From: Thermoplasmata archaeon M9B2D
GTDB lineage: Archaea; Thermoplasmatota; E2; DHVEG-1
Assembly (NCBI GenBank): GCA_002900555.1
Contig: MUGD01000014.1
Span: 1 to 25,469 of the forward strand
Direction of reading: 5' to 3'
DNA: 25,469 bases
Shown here: in pieces, positions 21,870 through 25,469 of the stretch
Layout of the letters: each line of letters begins with the position of its first letter
How positions within the stretch are numbered: position 1 is the first letter of the stretch
The notes under the pieces: generated by a model
Seen by the model: the letters and a program-made list of their open reading frames with translations, nothing else
What the model was told of the DNA's origin: nothing
Database searches by the model: none
Position numbers and translations under genes: made by a program

Positions 21870-22323
21870 CTTCCCATCGATACATTTTTTTCTTTGTTTT
21901 TAATGTTTCTGTATCGCAGGAAAAACACAGTCCATTATGACAGCATACGACGCTTCCACAGGTTGGACAGCGCCATTTCTTCTCCTGTATCCTTAGGAAT
22001 GTTTCCATACCGTTTTCCTTGATATCCCTAAGGTTTTCAAGAAAGCTCATCCGGAAAAACGTCCGATATCTCAAATCGATTTGTTTAAGGTTCTCACAAG
22101 GGTATTCTGGACATTCATAACAGAAGTGAACAGCCCTATTTTGAAGTCGCTTGCATCTTTTTTTAAGAAACGCGCATTGTTTGTCTCGTGGTCGACATCC
22201 TTTGCAGTATGGTATACGTATGCCCATATCTTTCAATTGATGGTTCAAAGCAAGGTACGCACTACATACGTTACAGTTCATCCCGCAGGGTGCGATAAGT
22301 TCGCAAGTAAAGTGTTTTTTCAT
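21862..22323 (-). CDS. DUF3795 protein with C-terminal zinc ribbon, 153 aa
   Basis: Second DUF3795 member, starting LIAPCGMNCNVCSAYLAL and containing YCKGCRPRDKQC, CKRLQNRAVHFCYECPEYPC and then a C-terminal ribbon WRCPTCGSVVCCHNGLCFSC not present in the neighbour. The ATG at 22323 follows GGTG by six bases; a GTG frame starting inside that site (22332) is rejected. TATA-like TTTATATTT at about 22336-22345 or TATTATAG at about 22363-22370 gives a short leader. It heads the five-gene minus-strand cluster. The two DUF3795 genes are probably an old tandem duplication. Confidence 0.87.
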   Translation of the reverse strand: MKKHFTCELIAPCGMNCNVCSAYLALNHQLKDMGIRIPYCKGCRPRDKQCAFLKKRCKRLQNRAVHFCYECPEYPCENLKQIDLRYRTFFRMSFLENLRDIKENGMETFLRIQEKKWRCPTCGSVVCCHNGLCFSCDTETLKTKKKMYRWEDE

Positions 22324-22514
22324 TTGTAACACCGCGAAATATAAAGGTCTGGCAAGGTACTCTATAATAGATAGAAACGATTATTAAATACTATCTCCTG
22401 AGAAAAAGACAAGTAGTATCGTTTTCATCAGCAAACATTCGTACGTATCATCAGACCATCCAACATAAAAAAAATAAATCCTTGTTTTCATATCCCTAAC
22501 AATGGGACAGGCGC

Positions 22515-23090
22515 ATGAGTCTTGAAGAAGCCTTATTGTTTTCCACTAGAAATGAATGGCGCACATGGCTTAAGAAGAACCATGCAACCATCAAAGAAGT
22601 CTGGCTTCTCCATTATAAGAAACATTCTGGCAAACACTACTTGAACCATATCGATGCTGTCCAAGAAGCCCTCTGTTTCGGTTGGATTGATAGTAAACTG
22701 AAAAAAATCGATGACGATAGATTCATCCTGAAATACTCGCCAAGGAAAGCAAAAAGCGTCTGGTCGAAAATAAACAAACAAAACGCTGAAGCGATGATTG
22801 CCTCTGGAAAAATGACCGAAGCAGGGTTGGAAAAAATCAAAGCAGCAAAAAGACAGGGGTTATGGGATGTTGCGTATACAAACAAGGTCAAGGAGCGAAT
22901 CCCCTCAGATCTGAAACAAGCACTTCTAGCAGATCGCACAGCATGGGATAATTTTCAACGCTTCGCAAATAGCTACAGAAACATGTACTGTGGATGGGTG
23001 AAAACTGCGAAAACAAGGGAAACACGAGCAAAAAGAATCACCGAGGTTGTACACCGTTCACGACAGAATAAGAAACCAGGGATTCCTTAA
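22515..23090 (+). CDS. YdeI/OmpD-associated family protein, 191 aa
   Basis: A YdeI-family protein: EWRTWLKKNHATIKEVWLLH, then EALCFGWIDSKLKKIDDDRF with the conserved FGWIDS, the YSPRKAKSVWSKINKQNAEA motif, and the C-terminal IPSDLKQALLADRTAWDNFQ helix with a basic end. The family is about 190 residues and its role is not established; a link to bacteriocin protection or DNA-stress has been suggested in bacteria. GGGACAG lies before the ATG. It is divergent from the DUF3795/ATL/GyrI/RibD cluster; the 190-base gap between them holds promoters and no gene. Confidence 0.88.
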   Translation: MSLEEALLFSTRNEWRTWLKKNHATIKEVWLLHYKKHSGKHYLNHIDAVQEALCFGWIDSKLKKIDDDRFILKYSPRKAKSVWSKINKQNAEAMIASGKMTEAGLEKIKAAKRQGLWDVAYTNKVKERIPSDLKQALLADRTAWDNFQRFANSYRNMYCGWVKTAKTRETRAKRITEVVHRSRQNKKPGIP

Positions 23091-23108
23091 CGATGTACAC
23101 ACAAAATG

Positions 23109-23117
23109 AAAAAAAAA
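23109..23117 (-). terminator. Poly-T terminator (T9) after the C25 peptidase gene
   Basis: Nine T on the minus strand begin about ten bases past the stop codon at 23128, a typical archaeal terminator. Confidence 0.5.
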
Positions 23118-23127
23118 GAGGGGAGGT

Positions 23128-25469
23128 TTAGCCAACTATCGGTACCGGTGATATCCATTCAGGGCTGAACACAACCAAGGTTGGATCTCCATAGATACAT
23201 TGGAGGGTGGTGATCCGTCTTGTAGAAGAGCCATATATCGAAACAGGGTCAAGAGTGGTAAAGTCACGATAATGGAGCCAGACCTCTTTCGAATAGGCTT
23301 GACCGACCGTTTCACCATGTACCATCGTGCTTTCGAAGAACCTGTCATCCATCAAATCAGCCTCAGGGCAGAGCCCAGATCCCGCGTTTCCATACCAGAG
23401 TACCGCTCCATGGTCAAGATACACCATCGGGCCATACCCATCGGCTGTTGAGCAAGATTGATAGAAGACAGCGCAGCTTTTCAGATTCCCAAGCAATCGA
23501 TCGACATGGTCATATTGGATGATATCGTATAGGGATGGAGGCTCTGGGTTATACCAGCTTTTTCCATTGTTTCTCACGATTCGCCAATTGTCAAACCCGC
23601 TGTAGCCACGCCAGGCATCCCACCAAATCTGTTCAGGATAGTTACAATGCTCAGTCTGGTAATACTGTGCAGAGATACCACTACCTCCGGTGCCATGACC
23701 AGTATAGTAGAACGCGCTGACACCGTTATTCATCGCCTGGAGATGTGCATCCCAGAGACAATGTCCATCGAAGGTTCTGAAATGCGAGCTGAAACACTGT
23801 TTCACCGTACGACTTGAATAGGTTAGTTCGGTTTGTCCATTGTTGTATGTCCAAGAATCACCATCCGGGAAATTCATCAATTGAGATGTTGTGGTATTTC
23901 GATTGGGGTTTGCAAAAATAAGGGCTGAATAAAGCACGCTACGAACGATGATAGCGGAGGAATATGCAGGGGTGTCACCGGGTATATGACCTGCATAAGA
24001 GTTGTTTCCAATCATGACCGAATGTAAGGGCAGATAGATATCGGTTCTCGGTGCAACGAAACAATAAGCCTCCTGTCCATCGAGATCAAGGTTATATCCG
24101 GCGATCCATTGTTGGGTTTCATTGTGCATCTCGGCACGCCAGTATCGATCAGCATCCATCCCCAACGGAGGAAGAACCGAGGGGTCCTTTGATCGTAAGA
24201 ACTGAAGCATGGCGGTCAGTAATCGAATGGGGTTTTGATCGACAGGTTCGTCTGCATCGGGCAAATGCGCGGGAGCACGGGCGCCATGATAATAATCTCC
24301 ATCCGCAAGTCGCCAGGTTTCGATACGATCAGCCATTGCCGCTGGATTGCCTTTCGCATCCTCGATGCGAAGGACTGGTGATCCATGATAGGCAGCAAGA
24401 TACGCAGCCGGTGCGAAGAATCCTTTCCCAGTTTTAAGCGAGGTAATCGTGATGAAGTTCTCCGAGTCCTCATACGTTTTTATGTGATCGATGATGTCTT
24501 GCATATCAGTCAAATCATCCTGAACAGTAATACCTGCAGGGAAACTTACTTTGCCGATATCCCCTCGTTCAACGAAGATAACCGTATTGACCCCAAGTGC
24601 AGTAAAAGCAGTTGCCGTCACCGAGGGTATCGCATCCTCAGAGACATATAAAAGAGGTGCATGATGCAAGGAAGCAATCACCGCCGCATTTGCTGCAGAC
24701 ACCTCAGCGTCTGCTCGTTTTGCATTCACGGTTCGTTGATCAACGGTCAGAGTGTATCGGATTTTCTCTGCACCGACAGCATACCGTGGGACGACAATGA
24801 TAGTCCACCAGCCTTCCTCAGGATGTAATACCTCCGCAGAAAATTCTGTATGCGGCTCCGGGTTCCAGCATCTCCAGGGGTTATTTGTAGGGTTTTCAAG
24901 ACCATTCCAAACATGAATCGGGTTTACCGGTCCGTTCCATATCGGCATATCAGGAGCACGGACATAACCATGAGGATCAACAAGGTATACAAGAAGATCG
25001 GAAACTTCGTCAGTTGTAATCTTGGCGGTAAGCGTAGAATCAGGGTTTCTCACGCGAACATGATAGCGGTCCCCTGCATATTTTGTCACACGCAGCATAT
25101 CGAACTGGGTCGTTGCTACCCCTGGGCTTGCTGACCATAACCCAATGCGTGATACAGGATGATAAATGTCACCTGCATTTCCAATGCCATCATACGGTGT
25201 AGGCCAATCGTCAGAGCTCATATCGATGTATTTCGGGTACACCTGTGTGAGTAAGGCACCGGCCTGACTGCCACTTGTTATAGAAATCCCTGTAACATTG
25301 ACACCTAGGGCACCCCATTTCGGTGCAAGGAGCATCATATACCCCAGTTCACTTGAAATCTTTGGGTCATCGTTCTGTATCTCGTCGACTTCGACTATCC
25401 GGGTGAGGGTTTTTGTTCGTCTTAAAATCGTTTTCACATCATCTGTATAGTCGCTTCCATCCACTGCGA
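23128..25469 (-). CDS. Gingipain-like C25 family cysteine peptidase (partial, N-terminus outside window)
   Basis: At least 780 residues of a large exported protein; the 5' end is cut by the window. The N-terminal part seen has beta-rich segments (RIGLWSASPGVATTQFDMLR; HPEEGWWTIIVVPRYAVGAE) like PPC/fibronectin-like modules. Then ANAAVIASLHHAPLLYVSED starts a repeated Rossmann-like unit, as found before archaeal C25 domains. The catalytic domain has His in FYYTGHGTGGSG (codon 23695-23697) and Cys in VFYQSCSTADGYG (codon 23452-23454), and ends GDPTLVVFSPEWISPVPIVG, the usual C25 end. The order and spacing fit peptidase clan CD, family C25. Its substrate is probably extracellular protein used as food. 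The C-terminus has no sorting signal or membrane anchor, so it may be released. Confidence 0.83.
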   Translation of the reverse strand, partial: AVDGSDYTDDVKTILRRTKTLTRIVEVDEIQNDDPKISSELGYMMLLAPKWGALGVNVTGISITSGSQAGALLTQVYPKYIDMSSDDWPTPYDGIGNAGDIYHPVSRIGLWSASPGVATTQFDMLRVTKYAGDRYHVRVRNPDSTLTAKITTDEVSDLLVYLVDPHGYVRAPDMPIWNGPVNPIHVWNGLENPTNNPWRCWNPEPHTEFSAEVLHPEEGWWTIIVVPRYAVGAEKIRYTLTVDQRTVNAKRADAEVSAANAAVIASLHHAPLLYVSEDAIPSVTATAFTALGVNTVIFVERGDIGKVSFPAGITVQDDLTDMQDIIDHIKTYEDSENFITITSLKTGKGFFAPAAYLAAYHGSPVLRIEDAKGNPAAMADRIETWRLADGDYYHGARAPAHLPDADEPVDQNPIRLLTAMLQFLRSKDPSVLPPLGMDADRYWRAEMHNETQQWIAGYNLDLDGQEAYCFVAPRTDIYLPLHSVMIGNNSYAGHIPGDTPAYSSAIIVRSVLYSALIFANPNRNTTTSQLMNFPDGDSWTYNNGQTELTYSSRTVKQCFSSHFRTFDGHCLWDAHLQAMNNGVSAFYYTGHGTGGSGISAQYYQTEHCNYPEQIWWDAWRGYSGFDNWRIVRNNGKSWYNPEPPSLYDIIQYDHVDRLLGNLKSCAVFYQSCSTADGYGPMVYLDHGAVLWYGNAGSGLCPEADLMDDRFFESTMVHGETVGQAYSKEVWLHYRDFTTLDPVSIYGSSTRRITTLQCIYGDPTLVVFSPEWISPVPIVG

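Noticed and set aside
22360..22400. Inverted repeat AGATAG...CTATCT in the DUF3795/YdeI divergent spacer
   Set aside because: Only six bases per arm in AT-rich sequence; could be chance.

Overview
The window looks like chromosomal DNA of an archaeon, most likely a euryarchaeon of the Thermoplasmatota type; I cannot place it further without a search. The signs are TATA boxes about 25 bases before start codons, several leaderless or short-leader genes, GGTGA/GGAGG ribosome sites, a bacterio-opsin-activator (HTH_10) regulator, archaeal winged-helix genes, a P3A proton ATPase, and large exported caspase-fold peptidases. No rRNA, tRNA, CRISPR array, transposase or phage gene is visible.

The window has two halves. 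Bases 1 to about 12,000 are strongly AT-rich and every gene is on the minus strand. Read in transcription order (high to low coordinate) they are: an APC-permease pseudogene; a lipocalin-like membrane-anchored protein with a structured leader; an NTF2-like pseudogene; an apparent operon of a lipocalin-like protein, an exported caspase-like peptidase, a P-type H+-ATPase, an APC amino-acid permease and an anchored extracytoplasmic protein; two tiny membrane proteins behind a second structured leader; a UspA, zinc-ribbon and ferritin-like operon; an operon of an OsmC protein with three small two-helix membrane proteins; and a site-2 protease followed by a methyltransferase. Bases from about 12,500 to the end are less AT-rich and use both strands. 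They hold a flavodoxin, an HTH_10 regulator divergent from a three-gene ABC exporter, a ferritin-like protein, an aquaporin, membrane proteins, a gene cluster of patchily distributed families (DHFR/RibD-like, GyrI-like, ATL-like, two DUF3795, YdeI), and a gingipain-like C25 peptidase cut by the window end.

The most striking signal is not a gene. Five minus-strand promoters in the AT-rich half (near 1445, 4153, 4702, 10759 and 11915) each carry three or four exactly adjacent 11-base units of the form YRAYTNRAAAA, eighteen units in all. In each case the array starts four bases upstream of a TATA-like octamer. The units are too regular in phase and placement to be ordinary AT-rich DNA. They probably mark a common regulon or a shared bent-DNA promoter class, and the downstream genes (UspA, ferritin, proton pump, proteases, envelope proteins) suggest stress or envelope homeostasis. 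Two of these promoters (4690-4745 and 11903-11958) also drive leaders with a related 82-87 base RNA element bounded by TGTAGAG/CTCTACA inverted repeats, a candidate new cis-regulatory RNA.

Several genes are broken: the NTF2-like gene (10829-11275), the APC permease (11993-12508), the GyrI-like gene (frameshift near 20580) and a small membrane protein (frameshift in a 7-base T run at 4343-4349). Some of these breaks are one-base homopolymer indels, so assembly error is possible for them.
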